A stretch of 64,000 nucleotides of DNA, from assembly GCF_002119665.1 (NCBI RefSeq), contig NZ_CP021111.1:4030001-4094000 (forward strand). Direction: 5' to 3'. Numbering within the stretch: the stretch's first letter is position 1; the number at the start of each line of letters is the position of its first letter. This document shows positions 19,355 through 27,685 of this stretch, piece after piece. This DNA is from Bordetella genomosp. 13. Its GTDB lineage: Bacteria; Pseudomonadota; Gammaproteobacteria; Burkholderiales; Burkholderiaceae_B. The notes under the pieces were generated by a model. It worked only from the letters and a program-made list of their open reading frames with translations. It ran no database searches and was not told the DNA's origin. Made by a program: the position numbers and the translations under genes.

Positions 19355-20140
19355 TCAATTGCGCCCGAAGATCCCGCCAGCGGCGTACTTCACCCGTGCC
19401 CACAGCGCCTTCAGGCCGATACTGAGCATGTTCAGTTCGCCGGACTGCGGGCCGGACTGGCGCGCGAGCAGCATTTTTTGCGTCGCGGCCAGCGTGGCCT
19501 GGGCCTGGGCCAGCACGGCCTGCGCCTGGAGCAGGACGGCCTGGGCTTCCGGCGAGGCGGACGCGGAAGCGAAAGCCGCGGCGGAAAGCGGAGTCGGCGC
19601 CGCAGTGGCGGCCGAGGCCGGCATCGGCGCCGACGGCGCTGCAACGCCGGCTTCCATCGCGACAAGCGGCACGCCGGCCTCATCGCCACCCTGCACCAGA
19701 GCCGCCAGGTTGCGCTCGAACTGCTTCAGGATGTGCGCGGCCACTTCCTCGATCATGCCGCTGCCGCGCCCGTACTGCGCCACCGCGCCCGACAATTGCA
19801 AGTCGGTGGTGACCGTGACGTCGGTGCCGCCCGTCGCCGCCTCGATCAGCGCGAAGCTGAATTCCGACTGCGCCGAGCCTCGCCCTTTGGGATCCAGGCC
19901 CGAGCCGCGCAGCCAGGCGGTGTGCGTGGCTTCGTCCTTGCGCAGCATCTCGGCCTTGCCGTCGAAGCTCAGCTTGATCGGACCCAGCTTCACCGAAACC
20001 GAGCCCAGGTACTGATCGTCCCCCAGGGTTCCGGTCAGGCGCGCGCCCGGCAGGCAGGGCAGGATGCGCGGAACGTCCAGCATCAGTTTCCAGGCGTCCG
20101 CCAACGGCAGCGGAATATGAAAGTGGTTGGTGAATTCCAT
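19355..20140 (-). CDS. CoxG-like SRPBCC protein
   Basis: A 261-residue member of the carbon-monoxide-dehydrogenase subunit G family. The N-terminal 150 residues form an SRPBCC fold (MEFTNHFHIPLPLADAWKLMLDVPRILPCLPGARL...KLGPIKLSFDGKAE). A low-complexity Ala/Pro/Gln linker follows and then a basic tail that may anchor it to the membrane. In Oligotropha, CoxG helps recruit the hydroxylase to the membrane. It is the last gene of the hydroxylase operon, 18 bases after the large subunit. Confidence 0.85.
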   Translation of the reverse strand: MEFTNHFHIPLPLADAWKLMLDVPRILPCLPGARLTGTLGDDQYLGSVSVKLGPIKLSFDGKAEMLRKDEATHTAWLRGSGLDPKGRGSAQSEFSFALIEAATGGTDVTVTTDLQLSGAVAQYGRGSGMIEEVAAHILKQFERNLAALVQGGDEAGVPLVAMEAGVAAPSAPMPASAATAAPTPLSAAAFASASASPEAQAVLLQAQAVLAQAQATLAATQKMLLARQSGPQSGELNMLSIGLKALWARVKYAAGGIFGRN

Positions 20141-20158
20141 GGCTGCGTGTCGGTCTGT

Positions 20159-22525
20159 TCAGGGCTGGAGGTTCGCGGCGCCGGCCGCCTGATCGATCAG
20201 CTCGACCAGGCGCACCGGAGTAAGGGGGAATTCGCACAGGCGCGCGCCCTGCTCGCGCAGGGCGTGTTCCACCGCGCCGATCACGGCGGCAGCGACGGGA
20301 ATGGTGGCCGTTTCGCCGATGCCCTTGGCGCCCAGCGGGTTCAAGGTCGTGGGCGAAGGCTGGAATATCACCTCGATGTCGGGCACCTCGGGCGCGGTGG
20401 GCAGCAGGTATTCGGCGTAGGTGGTGGTCAATGGTTGCGCGTTGGCGTCATAGCCCATCCATTCGAACAGGGCATTGCCCAGGCCGTGCACCACGCCGCC
20501 GTGCACCTGGCCCTGTGCCAGCTGCGGGTTAATGATGTTGCCGCTGTCCTGCACCGCGACATAGCGCACCACGTGCATCGCGCCCGTCATCGCGTCGACC
20601 TCGACCTCGCAGGCGTGCGAGGCGCCGGCATAGGTCTGCGCGTCGCAATGGAAGAACACGGTTTCGTCCAGGCCAGGGTCGCCCGGAGCGGGCATGGCGT
20701 AGCCGGGCACGCCCTTCATCAGCATGGCCACGCGCGCCAGCGACACGCGCAGGCCGAAATCCACGGTGTGGACTTCACCGTTGGACAGCATCAGGTCGGC
20801 GGCATCGACCTTCAGCACCTGGGCCGCGACGGCCAGCGCCTTCGCGCGGACCTTGTCCGCGGCCTCGCAGATGGCGGAACCCGCCATCATGGCCTGCCGG
20901 CTGGCGAAACCGCCCATGCCGTAGCCCACGTGGCCGGTGTCGCCCGCGACGATCTCAACGGCCTGGGGCTGCACGCCCAGGCGCGCGGCGCACAACTGGG
21001 CCAGCGTGGTCTTGATGCCCTGCCCCATGGCCAGCGCGCCGGTGTGGGCCACGATGCGGCCCGAAGGCAACACGCGCAGCCGCACCACCTCGTAGGGGCC
21101 GCGCCCGGTGGGCTTCACGCTGTTGGCGATGCAGATGCCGCGCAGCCGGCCGCGCGCGCCAGATTCCATACGGCGCGCCTCGAAACCGTCGTAGTCGATG
21201 GCCTCGGCGGCGCGGGCCTGCAGGGCGGGAAAGTCGCCGCTGTCGATCACCAGCGGCACGCCGGCGCGCGACTTCAGGGGCTTGGTGTAGGGAACCTTTT
21301 CGGGGGGGATCAGGTTGCGGCGGCGGCACTCCAGGCGGTCGATGCCCAGTTCGTTGGCCAGTCGGTCCAGCATGCGCTCCATCACGAAAGTGGCCTGCGG
21401 GTAGCCCGCGCCGCGTATGGTGGCGACGGGCACCTTGTTGGTGTAGACCACCCGCGCGCGCAGTGAAAAGGCCGGCACGACATACGGGCCGCTCATCGAC
21501 GAGGCGGTGTTGTACGGTACGTTGGTGCCCTGGGGCGTGTAGGCGCCGTTGTCGTGCACGAACTCGCCGCGTATGCCCAGCAGCCTGCCTTGGCGGTCGG
21601 CGGCCAGCGCGATCTTCCAGTACTGGTCGCGTTCCTGAACGGTGGTCAGGAAGTTCTCGCGGCGGTCTTCCACCCACTTGACCGGACGGCCCAGCGCGCG
21701 CGCCACGGCGGGGATCACGATCTCTTCGGGGTAGATCATGAACTTGGCCCCGAAGCCGCCACCCACGTCGGGCGTGATCACGCGCAGCTGATGTTCCGGC
21801 TGGTCCAGCATGTGGCTGATGGTGTAGTGCAGCTCGTGCGCCATCTGGGTGGACGACCACACCGTCAGCACGCCGGTGGCGGCATCCGGCGCGGCGGCCA
21901 CGCCGCGAGGCTCCATGGGGTGTCCGCCGCCGCGATGCGCCCAGAACTCGTCGTGCAGCACGATGGGAGCCTGGTCGAAGGCTTCATCGACCTCCCCGTA
22001 GGCCAGCGTGTAGTCCTGCAGCACGTTGTCTTGCAGTTCCGTGCGCACGCGCGGGGCGTCGTGCTGCGCGCCCAGGCGGCAGTCGGACACCGCGGGCAAT
22101 ATCTCGTAGTCGACGCGCACGGCGGCGGCGGCGTCCTCGGCCCGGTGACGGCTGTCGGCCACCACCACGGCAAAGGCCTCGCCCGCGAAGGCGACTTCGT
22201 CGCCTGCCAGGGCGAAGGGCGTGGTGTTCTCGGGCAAGGCCGCCAGCGCGAAGCCCAACGGCATGCGCCACGAGGTCAGGTGGCCGAACAGTTCTTTGCG
22301 GGTGTAGATGGCGGCCACGCCCGGCATGGTCCGCGCGGCATCGGCGTCGATGCCGCGGATGCGGGCGTGCGCATGCGGGCTGCGCACGAAGCACGCATGC
22401 AGCGGCTCGGGCAGGCGCACGTCGTCCAGGAAGCAGGCCGCGCCGCGCAGCAGCGGGTCGTCCTCGACGCGGCCGGGGCTCTCGCCCATGCCGGGATTGG
22501 TGCGCAGGGCGGGATCAGCGTGCAT
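20159..22525 (-). CDS. Molybdenum hydroxylase large subunit (xanthine dehydrogenase family)
   Basis: The 788-residue molybdopterin-cytosine-dinucleotide-binding catalytic subunit. Visible motifs are GGGHPMEPRG, the Moco-binding DVGGGFGAKF, TIRGAGYPQATFVMERMLDRLA and the catalytic glutamate segment GAKGIGETA near the C-terminus. The true CO-dehydrogenase signature AYXCSFR is absent, so CO oxidation is unlikely; an aromatic N-heterocycle or aldehyde is a better guess. It overlaps the iron-sulfur gene by 11 bases, as expected for a tight complex. Confidence 0.9.
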   Translation of the reverse strand: MHADPALRTNPGMGESPGRVEDDPLLRGAACFLDDVRLPEPLHACFVRSPHAHARIRGIDADAARTMPGVAAIYTRKELFGHLTSWRMPLGFALAALPENTTPFALAGDEVAFAGEAFAVVVADSRHRAEDAAAAVRVDYEILPAVSDCRLGAQHDAPRVRTELQDNVLQDYTLAYGEVDEAFDQAPIVLHDEFWAHRGGGHPMEPRGVAAAPDAATGVLTVWSSTQMAHELHYTISHMLDQPEHQLRVITPDVGGGFGAKFMIYPEEIVIPAVARALGRPVKWVEDRRENFLTTVQERDQYWKIALAADRQGRLLGIRGEFVHDNGAYTPQGTNVPYNTASSMSGPYVVPAFSLRARVVYTNKVPVATIRGAGYPQATFVMERMLDRLANELGIDRLECRRRNLIPPEKVPYTKPLKSRAGVPLVIDSGDFPALQARAAEAIDYDGFEARRMESGARGRLRGICIANSVKPTGRGPYEVVRLRVLPSGRIVAHTGALAMGQGIKTTLAQLCAARLGVQPQAVEIVAGDTGHVGYGMGGFASRQAMMAGSAICEAADKVRAKALAVAAQVLKVDAADLMLSNGEVHTVDFGLRVSLARVAMLMKGVPGYAMPAPGDPGLDETVFFHCDAQTYAGASHACEVEVDAMTGAMHVVRYVAVQDSGNIINPQLAQGQVHGGVVHGLGNALFEWMGYDANAQPLTTTYAEYLLPTAPEVPDIEVIFQPSPTTLNPLGAKGIGETATIPVAAAVIGAVEHALREQGARLCEFPLTPVRLVELIDQAAGAANLQP

Positions 22526-23036
22526 GGCGGTCGCTCCGCTCCGAAGCTGCGGCTTCGCGCATGACGCGGGCCGCGCGCAGGGCCGCGGCCACGATGTTCT
22601 GGTAGCCGGTGCAGCGGCACAGGTGGCCGGACAGCACGTCGCGCACCGCGGCCTCGTCGGGATCGGGATTGCTGGCCAGCAGTTCGGTCAGCGACATCAG
22701 GATGCCGGGCGTGCAATAGCCGCATTGCAGCGCGTGCAGTTCGTGGAAGGCCTGCTGCAGCGGTCCCAGCGTGTCTTCCGAAGGCGCCAGGCCCTCGACG
22801 GTGCCGATGGCACAGCCGTCGGCCTGCACGGCCAGCATCAGGCAGCTGCGCGCGGAGACGCCGTCCACCAGCACGGTACAGGCGCCGCACACGCCATGCT
22901 CGCAGCCCACGTGTGTGCCGGTCAGCTTCAATTCGCCGCGCAGGAAGTCGGCCAGGTTCAGTCTGGGTTCGGCCACGCCCTCGCGGGGCTGGCCGTTGAC
23001 CGTCATGCGGACGGGGCGGGGTTTACGGTCGGCCAT
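22515..23036 (-). CDS. Molybdenum hydroxylase [2Fe-2S] small subunit
   Basis: A 173-residue electron-transfer subunit. The plant-type ferredoxin cluster uses Cys45, Cys50, Cys53 and Cys65 (GCEHGVCGACTVLVDG...SC). The second, helical cluster uses Cys105/Cys108 (QCGYCTPG) and Cys140/Cys142 (LCRCTGYQNIV). All eight ligands are present, so it should be functional. It lies between the FAD and Moco subunits in one operon. Confidence 0.95.
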   Translation of the reverse strand: MADRKPRPVRMTVNGQPREGVAEPRLNLADFLRGELKLTGTHVGCEHGVCGACTVLVDGVSARSCLMLAVQADGCAIGTVEGLAPSEDTLGPLQQAFHELHALQCGYCTPGILMSLTELLASNPDPDEAAVRDVLSGHLCRCTGYQNIVAAALRAARVMREAAASERSDRHAR

Positions 23037-23045
23037 GTTGCTGCC

Positions 23046-23909
23046 TTATCGGGTTGCGCGCCGCACGGCGCTGTCCAGCGCGCGCGCGCTGAGCACGCGC
23101 GCCAGCCGCTGCCGGTACCAGCCGGGCGTGTAGGCATCGCTGCTGGCATCGACCGCGCCGCACAGCTCGGACGCGGCGGCTATGTCCTTGGGGGTGGCCT
23201 GGGTGCCCATCAGGGCGGCCTCGGCCCGGGGCATGCGCACGGGCGTGGCGGCGCAGCCGCCCAGCGTGATCGAACATCGCGCCACCCGTCCGTCCACGCC
23301 GAACTGCAGCAACGCGGCGCAGGAGGCGATGGCGAAGTCGCCGTGACGACGCGAGAACTCAAGGAAGCAGGAGCCGTGGCTCGCGTCCCACGGCTTGAAC
23401 GTGACGCCCAGCGCCATCTCGTCCGGCTCGAGGGCGGGCGTCATGTAGCTCGCCGGGAACTCGGCCATGCTGACGCTGCGCCGGCCGCGCGCGCTGCCGA
23501 TGTGCACCTGGGCGTCCAGGGCCATGGCGATGGTGGGAATCTCGGCGGACGGGTCCAGCTGGCACAGGCTGCCGCCGACGGTGCCGCGGTTGCGCGTCTG
23601 CCGGTGCCCCACGTTCAAGATGGCCTCGCGCAGTATCGGCAGGCGCGCCGCGACCGTGTCGGAGAACTCCACGTCCCGCTGCCGGGTCATGGCGCCGACT
23701 TGCACGGCGTCGCCGTCATCGCGGATATAGGCCAGTTCCGGGATGCGGTTGATGTCGACCAGGCAATCGGGAAACGCGAAGCGCATGTTCAGCATGGCCA
23801 TCAGCGACTGGCCGCCCGCGAGCACGCGGGCATTGTCGATGTCGGCCAGGCAGCGCAGCGCCTCGTCCAGGGTGCCCGGAGCGATGTAATCGACGGCGGG
23901 AGCTTTCAC
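23046..23909 (-). CDS. Molybdenum hydroxylase FAD-binding medium subunit
   Basis: A 287-residue CoxM-like flavoprotein. The two FAD-binding motifs are visible: LAGGQSLMAMLNMR (about 35-48) and TRNRGTVGGSLCQLDPSAEIP (about 107-127). A C-terminal CO_deh_flav_C domain follows. It passes electrons from the iron-sulfur subunit to an acceptor. It ends nine bases before the small-subunit gene and starts six bases after the decarboxylase-like gene. Confidence 0.92.
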   Translation of the reverse strand: MKAPAVDYIAPGTLDEALRCLADIDNARVLAGGQSLMAMLNMRFAFPDCLVDINRIPELAYIRDDGDAVQVGAMTRQRDVEFSDTVAARLPILREAILNVGHRQTRNRGTVGGSLCQLDPSAEIPTIAMALDAQVHIGSARGRRSVSMAEFPASYMTPALEPDEMALGVTFKPWDASHGSCFLEFSRRHGDFAIASCAALLQFGVDGRVARCSITLGGCAATPVRMPRAEAALMGTQATPKDIAAASELCGAVDASSDAYTPGWYRQRLARVLSARALDSAVRRATR

Positions 23910-23915
23910 GGCGCG

Positions 23916-24911
23916 TCAGATCTTGGACAGGTCCAGCGATGACGGCGCGAAGATTTCTTCGGGCGCCACGCGACGCTGGGAAAGCCCCTGCTCGAAGTGA
24001 TAGCGCGAGAAGGTCTCGATGACGTGGCGATTGGCTTCCAGCCCATAGGGCCAGAAGTCGTCGCCCATCAGTTCGCGGGCCTCGTTGTAATGGTGCACCA
24101 TCCACGGCAGGGTGACCGCCAGGTGGCAGATCTCGTTCAGCTCGTGCACCGCCAGTTGCTTGGCCTTGATGAAGGCCTTGTACACGCTGACGGGCAGCCA
24201 CGGGTTCTTTTCCACCAGCGACTTGCGGATGCCCACCAGGTGCATGATGGGAAAGATCCTGGTGCGGCGGAAATAGTCCTTCTCTGCCTCGATGTAGTTG
24301 TCGCCGAACAGGCGGCCCACATTGGGCGCGCCGCGCAGGAAGCACGACGGCGCGCGCGCGCCGATGTAGCCGTCGATCTCGCCCGCCTCCAGCATGCCGG
24401 ACAGCGTCTTGTCGTCGGGAATCTGCTGCAGGTCGATGTCGGCGTTGAGCGTGAGCGGCGAGCGCTCGCCGCGGCCCGGCTCTTCCACGCCGCCGCGGCG
24501 CCACTTGATGTCCGAGGGCTTGACGCCGAACTCGTCCTCCAGGATGCCGCGTATCCACACGTTGGCGGTGATCTGGTACTCGGGCACGCCGATGATCTTG
24601 CCCTTGAGGTCTTTCGGGCCGTTGATGCCCCGGTCGGTGCGGATGTAGATGCCGGACTGGCGGAACACGCGCGACAGCACGGCGGGGATGGCGATGTAGG
24701 CGTTCTCGCCGCGCGCCGTGTTCATCATGAGGCTGCTCATGGAGATTTCCGTCACGTCGAATTCTTCGTAGCGGAAGGCGCGGTGGAAGGCCTCTTCGGG
24801 CTCGAGCGGCACGGCGTGCACGTTGCAGCCCTCGATGGCCACGCGGCCGTCGAAGATCGCCTGGGTGCGGTCATAGTTGCCTACGGAAAGGCTGATGTTC
24901 AACTTGCTCAT
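23916..24911 (-). CDS. 4,5-dihydroxyphthalate decarboxylase-like protein
   Basis: A 331-residue cytoplasmic protein with a periplasmic-binding-protein-like fold, of the family annotated as 4,5-dihydroxyphthalate decarboxylase (Pht5). Typical opening: LSVGNYDRTQAIFDGRVAIEGCNVHAVPLEPEEAFHRAFRYEEFDVTEIS; later GKIIGVPEYQITANVWIRG. There is no signal peptide, unlike true NitT/TauT binding proteins of the same fold. AAGGA precedes the ATG. In an operon with a ring hydroxylase it could decarboxylate the hydroxylated aromatic acid. This family is often over-annotated, so the reaction is tentative. Confidence 0.7.
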   Translation of the reverse strand: MSKLNISLSVGNYDRTQAIFDGRVAIEGCNVHAVPLEPEEAFHRAFRYEEFDVTEISMSSLMMNTARGENAYIAIPAVLSRVFRQSGIYIRTDRGINGPKDLKGKIIGVPEYQITANVWIRGILEDEFGVKPSDIKWRRGGVEEPGRGERSPLTLNADIDLQQIPDDKTLSGMLEAGEIDGYIGARAPSCFLRGAPNVGRLFGDNYIEAEKDYFRRTRIFPIMHLVGIRKSLVEKNPWLPVSVYKAFIKAKQLAVHELNEICHLAVTLPWMVHHYNEARELMGDDFWPYGLEANRHVIETFSRYHFEQGLSQRRVAPEEIFAPSSLDLSKI

Positions 24912-24931
24912 GGATTTTCCTTGGTTGTTGC

Positions 24932-25915
24932 TCAGTCCGCCTTCAGGCCGATCTGTTTCGCCAGCGCGGAGAAACGGTCGATGTCGCCATGGACGATCTT
25001 CTTGAAACTGTCGGGGCCCTCGTCCGCGATGATGTAGCCCAGGCTTTCCAGCTTCTGCCTCATCTCGGGGGTTTTCATGATGGAAGACACCGTCTTGTAG
25101 ATGTCCTGCTTGACGGTCTCGGGCGTGCCGGCCGGCACGAAGAAGCCCTGCCATTGGTCCAGCACGAAGCTGGTCGCGCCCAGTTCTCGCATGGTGGGCG
25201 TGTTGGGCGTGGCGCTGGAGCGCTGCTGCGAAGTGATGGCCAGCGGACGCAGCTTGCCGGCGGCGATGTGCGCCAAGGCGCCCGAGATCGTGATCACCCC
25301 GTAGTCCACCTGGCCGCCCATGACGTCGACCATGGCGGGTCCGCAACCCTTGTACGGAATATGGGTGTTCTGCATCTTGTATTCCATGTTCATCATCTCG
25401 CCGGCCAGATGCGGATCGGTGCCGGCGCCGCACGAGGCCCACGACAGCTTGCCGCCCTTGCTGGCCTGTACGATGTCGGCGAACGTCTGGAAGCGGGAAT
25501 TGGTGGGCACCAGCACCAGCATGGGCGCGTAGGCCACGGCCACGACGGGCTCGAGGTCCTTCTTGGGGTCGTACGACAGCTCCTTGAAGATGGCGGGCGC
25601 CAGCGAGTAGGCGTCGTTGGTCATCAGCAGGAAATGACCGTCCTTGGGTTGACCCGCCACATACTTGGTGCCGACCATGCCGCCCGCGCCGCCCCGGTTG
25701 CTGACGATGACGGGCTGGCCGAGCTTGCCGATCTGGTCGCCTATCAGGCGGCCCAGCATGTCGACGCCGCCGCCCACGGCATAGGGAACGGTGATCTCGA
25801 CCTGCTTCACGGGGAACGTCGCGGTCGGCTTGGCGCCTTGCGCCAGAGCCGCGGAAGCGGCCATCGCGGTCAGGGCTGAGGAACAGAACAGGCGGATAAG
25901 CGTTTTGGTAAGCAT
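24932..25915 (-). CDS. Bug-family (TctC-type) receptor
   Basis: A periplasmic receptor of 327 residues, first gene of the hydroxylase operon. Signal peptide MLTKTLIRLFCSSALTAMA... is cleaved near ALAQ; the mature part has VEITVPYAVGGGVDMLGR and IVSNRGGAGGMVGTKY. The frame is open to 25969, but the ATG at 25915 begins the signal peptide. It probably binds the aromatic or heterocyclic acid metabolised by the operon. Confidence 0.88.
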   Translation of the reverse strand: MLTKTLIRLFCSSALTAMAASAALAQGAKPTATFPVKQVEITVPYAVGGGVDMLGRLIGDQIGKLGQPVIVSNRGGAGGMVGTKYVAGQPKDGHFLLMTNDAYSLAPAIFKELSYDPKKDLEPVVAVAYAPMLVLVPTNSRFQTFADIVQASKGGKLSWASCGAGTDPHLAGEMMNMEYKMQNTHIPYKGCGPAMVDVMGGQVDYGVITISGALAHIAAGKLRPLAITSQQRSSATPNTPTMRELGATSFVLDQWQGFFVPAGTPETVKQDIYKTVSSIMKTPEMRQKLESLGYIIADEGPDSFKKIVHGDIDRFSALAKQIGLKAD

Positions 25916-26243
25916 GTCGAAACTCGCGCAATAGCAATAGCGGGATTGATCGGAACAGCCGTGTCGCACCAGTCGGGTGCCTCATGCACCAAAAATACTC
26001 AGTAGGCGGAGCAATTATTCACTGTACTGAGCATTTGGCTTTATTAGGGCTTCTACCAGTCCGGTGAAAAATGTCCTGGAGGATCGGCGAGGCCCAGGGC
26101 GAGCGGGATTGCGCGCCCTACCCTGATCAAGCAATACCTGTGCCAGCTCTGCGCGAATGGCGAGCGATATGAGATAGACCGGTGCGGCGTTGCGCCGCCC
26201 GGTTCAAGGGCTCGGGGCTACGAGCGGGAAAGCGCGGACCGGC
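25916..26243. promoter_or_regulatory. Upstream region of the hydroxylase operon with inverted repeat
   Basis: This 328-base gap holds an inverted repeat CTCAGTA (25998-26004) / TACTGAG (26025-26031), centres 27 bases apart, in an AT-rich patch 80-115 bases before the Bug gene. It is a good operator candidate for an unlinked regulator, since no regulator gene lies in the operon. A short GCGGCG/CGCCGC hairpin near 26184-26198 may end the anti-sigma transcript. Confidence 0.45.
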
Positions 26244-26999
26244 TTACGTTCGCCCTTCCAGTGCCTTGGCGACGCCCTGCAGCGCGAAGGCTTCGGCCGG
26301 ACCCACGATGGCGTACAGCGCGCCATGCCGCGAACCGTACCGTGTGATCAGTCCGCCTTCGGCACGCTCGCCGGCCGCCAGCAGCCTGTGCGCCGACAGC
26401 GGCGGCCGGACATAGAAACTGAGCGTGCGTCCCGCCTCGTCTTCATAGATGACCATGGCCGCCGCCCCGCTCTCGGTGGCGAACAGCCGGCCTCCCACCG
26501 GACGGAAACCGGCCTGGCCCAGGTCGGGCATCGTCGTCGTCATTCCAACGCTGCGATCCAGCCACGATTGCAGTTCCTGCAGGCTGGACGCGGCGACGTC
26601 GACGCCCACGCTGCGGTCGACCACCATCAGTTTGTACGCCTCGATGGCATCGCTCATCGGCGCCACCGTCGGCGTCGCGCGCCACCCGCGGGCCTGCCAA
26701 CCGCCGACGGACCCGATGGCGAAGCACAGGACCAGCGAGGCCGCCATCGCCATCCACGACCGGGCGCGCCCGGCACGGCGGGCGCGGATCGCGGCGGGAT
26801 CGAGCGCGGGATTGTCACGCGGCAGCGGCACGCCGGCGATGGCGGCGCGCAACTCCCGCGCGTCCCGCATCCAATCCCGTACCTGCTGCGCACGCTCGGG
26901 ATGCCGCGCCAGATAAAGCTCGACGGCCGCCCTCGCCTCGTCGTCGAGCTGGCCGTCGACATAGGCGTGGAGATCTTCTTCGCTTGGGGCCATGTTCAT
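26244..26999 (-). CDS. Anti-sigma factor (transmembrane)
   Basis: A 251-residue anti-sigma protein. The N-terminal cytoplasmic part has the ZAS-like helical segment (SEEDLHAYVDGQLDDEARAAVELYLARHP) but without the His-Cys zinc ligands. One transmembrane helix (about 82-102, MAMAASLVLCFAIGSVGGW) leads to a periplasmic domain with IYEDEAGRTLSFYVRPP. It overlaps the sigma gene stop (ATGA), so sigma and anti-sigma are translationally coupled. It probably holds the sigma factor inactive until an envelope or oxidative signal. Confidence 0.85.
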   Translation of the reverse strand: MNMAPSEEDLHAYVDGQLDDEARAAVELYLARHPERAQQVRDWMRDARELRAAIAGVPLPRDNPALDPAAIRARRAGRARSWMAMAASLVLCFAIGSVGGWQARGWRATPTVAPMSDAIEAYKLMVVDRSVGVDVAASSLQELQSWLDRSVGMTTTMPDLGQAGFRPVGGRLFATESGAAAMVIYEDEAGRTLSFYVRPPLSAHRLLAAGERAEGGLITRYGSRHGALYAIVGPAEAFALQGVAKALEGRT

Positions 27000-27514
27000 T
27001 TCAGTACTCGCAGTAGAGGAGCGGGACGCTGCTCGCCGTCGCCAAGCCGGCGCAGCGCCTGCCGCGCGCGCGACAGCCGCGACATGACCGTGCCGAGAGG
27101 GATGCCCAGCAGATCGGCGACTTCCTGATAGCTGCAGCCCTCGACGGCCACCAGCAACAGCACCGCGCGGTGCTCGTCGGACAGGAGGCCGAAGGCCTCG
27201 AGCGTGCCGCGCGTGGCGGCCATGTGCTCGGCGGACGGCCACTGCGGTTCTTCGGGCTCGTGCAGGCGGCCGAACAGCACCGCCTGGCGCTTCGCGCTGC
27301 GCAGGCTGTCCAGGAAGCGTCGATGCAGGATCGTGAAGAGCCAGCTGCGCAGGGTATCGTCGCCGCGCCGGCTGGACCAGCGGGACAGCGCGCGCTCCAG
27401 TGTCGACTGCACGAGATCGTCGGCGGCGTGCACGTCCCGGGTCAGCCAGAGCGCAAAGCGGCGCAGGCGCGGAATCAGTTCGCGCAGTTGCTCGTCTTGG
27501 TCGGTCGATGACAT
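26996..27514 (-). CDS. ECF RNA polymerase sigma factor
   Basis: A 172-residue extracytoplasmic-function sigma factor with region 2 (LRRFALWLTRDVHAADDLVQSTLERALSRW) and region 4 (LLLVAVEGCSYQEVADLLGIPLGTVMSRLSRARQALRR). An in-frame upstream ATG at 27577 would lie inside the predicted promoter (27565-27590), so the ATG at 27514 is right. It is divergent from a catalase-family gene. Similar sigma-type promoters face both directions, which implies self-activation and control of the catalase/cytochrome pair. Confidence 0.93.
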   Translation of the reverse strand: MSSTDQDEQLRELIPRLRRFALWLTRDVHAADDLVQSTLERALSRWSSRRGDDTLRSWLFTILHRRFLDSLRSAKRQAVLFGRLHEPEEPQWPSAEHMAATRGTLEAFGLLSDEHRAVLLLVAVEGCSYQEVADLLGIPLGTVMSRLSRARQALRRLGDGEQRPAPLLRVLK

Positions 27515-27564
27515 GGCGGGCGGAAGGTGGATGCGACAAATGCGACGCGTCGGTGGGAATAGTA

Positions 27565-27590
27565 AGACGCCGCGCACGGCCTGCTATTCC
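27565..27590 (-). promoter_or_regulatory. Predicted ECF-type promoter of the sigma/anti-sigma operon
   Basis: On the minus strand GGAATA, a 15-base spacer and CGTCT. It mirrors the motif on the plus strand at 27617-27643. The predicted start point lies about 45 bases before the sigma start codon at 27514. Confidence 0.7.
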
Positions 27591-27616
27591 CTACCTCAAA
27601 ACAAATTTTTTCGCGC

Positions 27617-27643
27617 GGAATAAACGCCCGCGACCGCGCGTCT
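27617..27643 (+). promoter_or_regulatory. Predicted ECF-type promoter of the catalase-family gene
   Basis: GGAATA, a 16-base spacer and CGTCT, the same elements as the divergent promoter of the sigma gene. The predicted start point lies about 37 bases before the ATG at 27686. Confidence 0.7.
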
Positions 27644-27685
27644 GGCAAGGATTCGACACAGACCTCACGGTCGGGAGCGCACCTC

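Noticed and set aside
20159..22525. Carbon-monoxide dehydrogenase large subunit
   Set aside because: The AYXCSFR active-site loop is absent; only the broader molybdenum-hydroxylase family can be supported.
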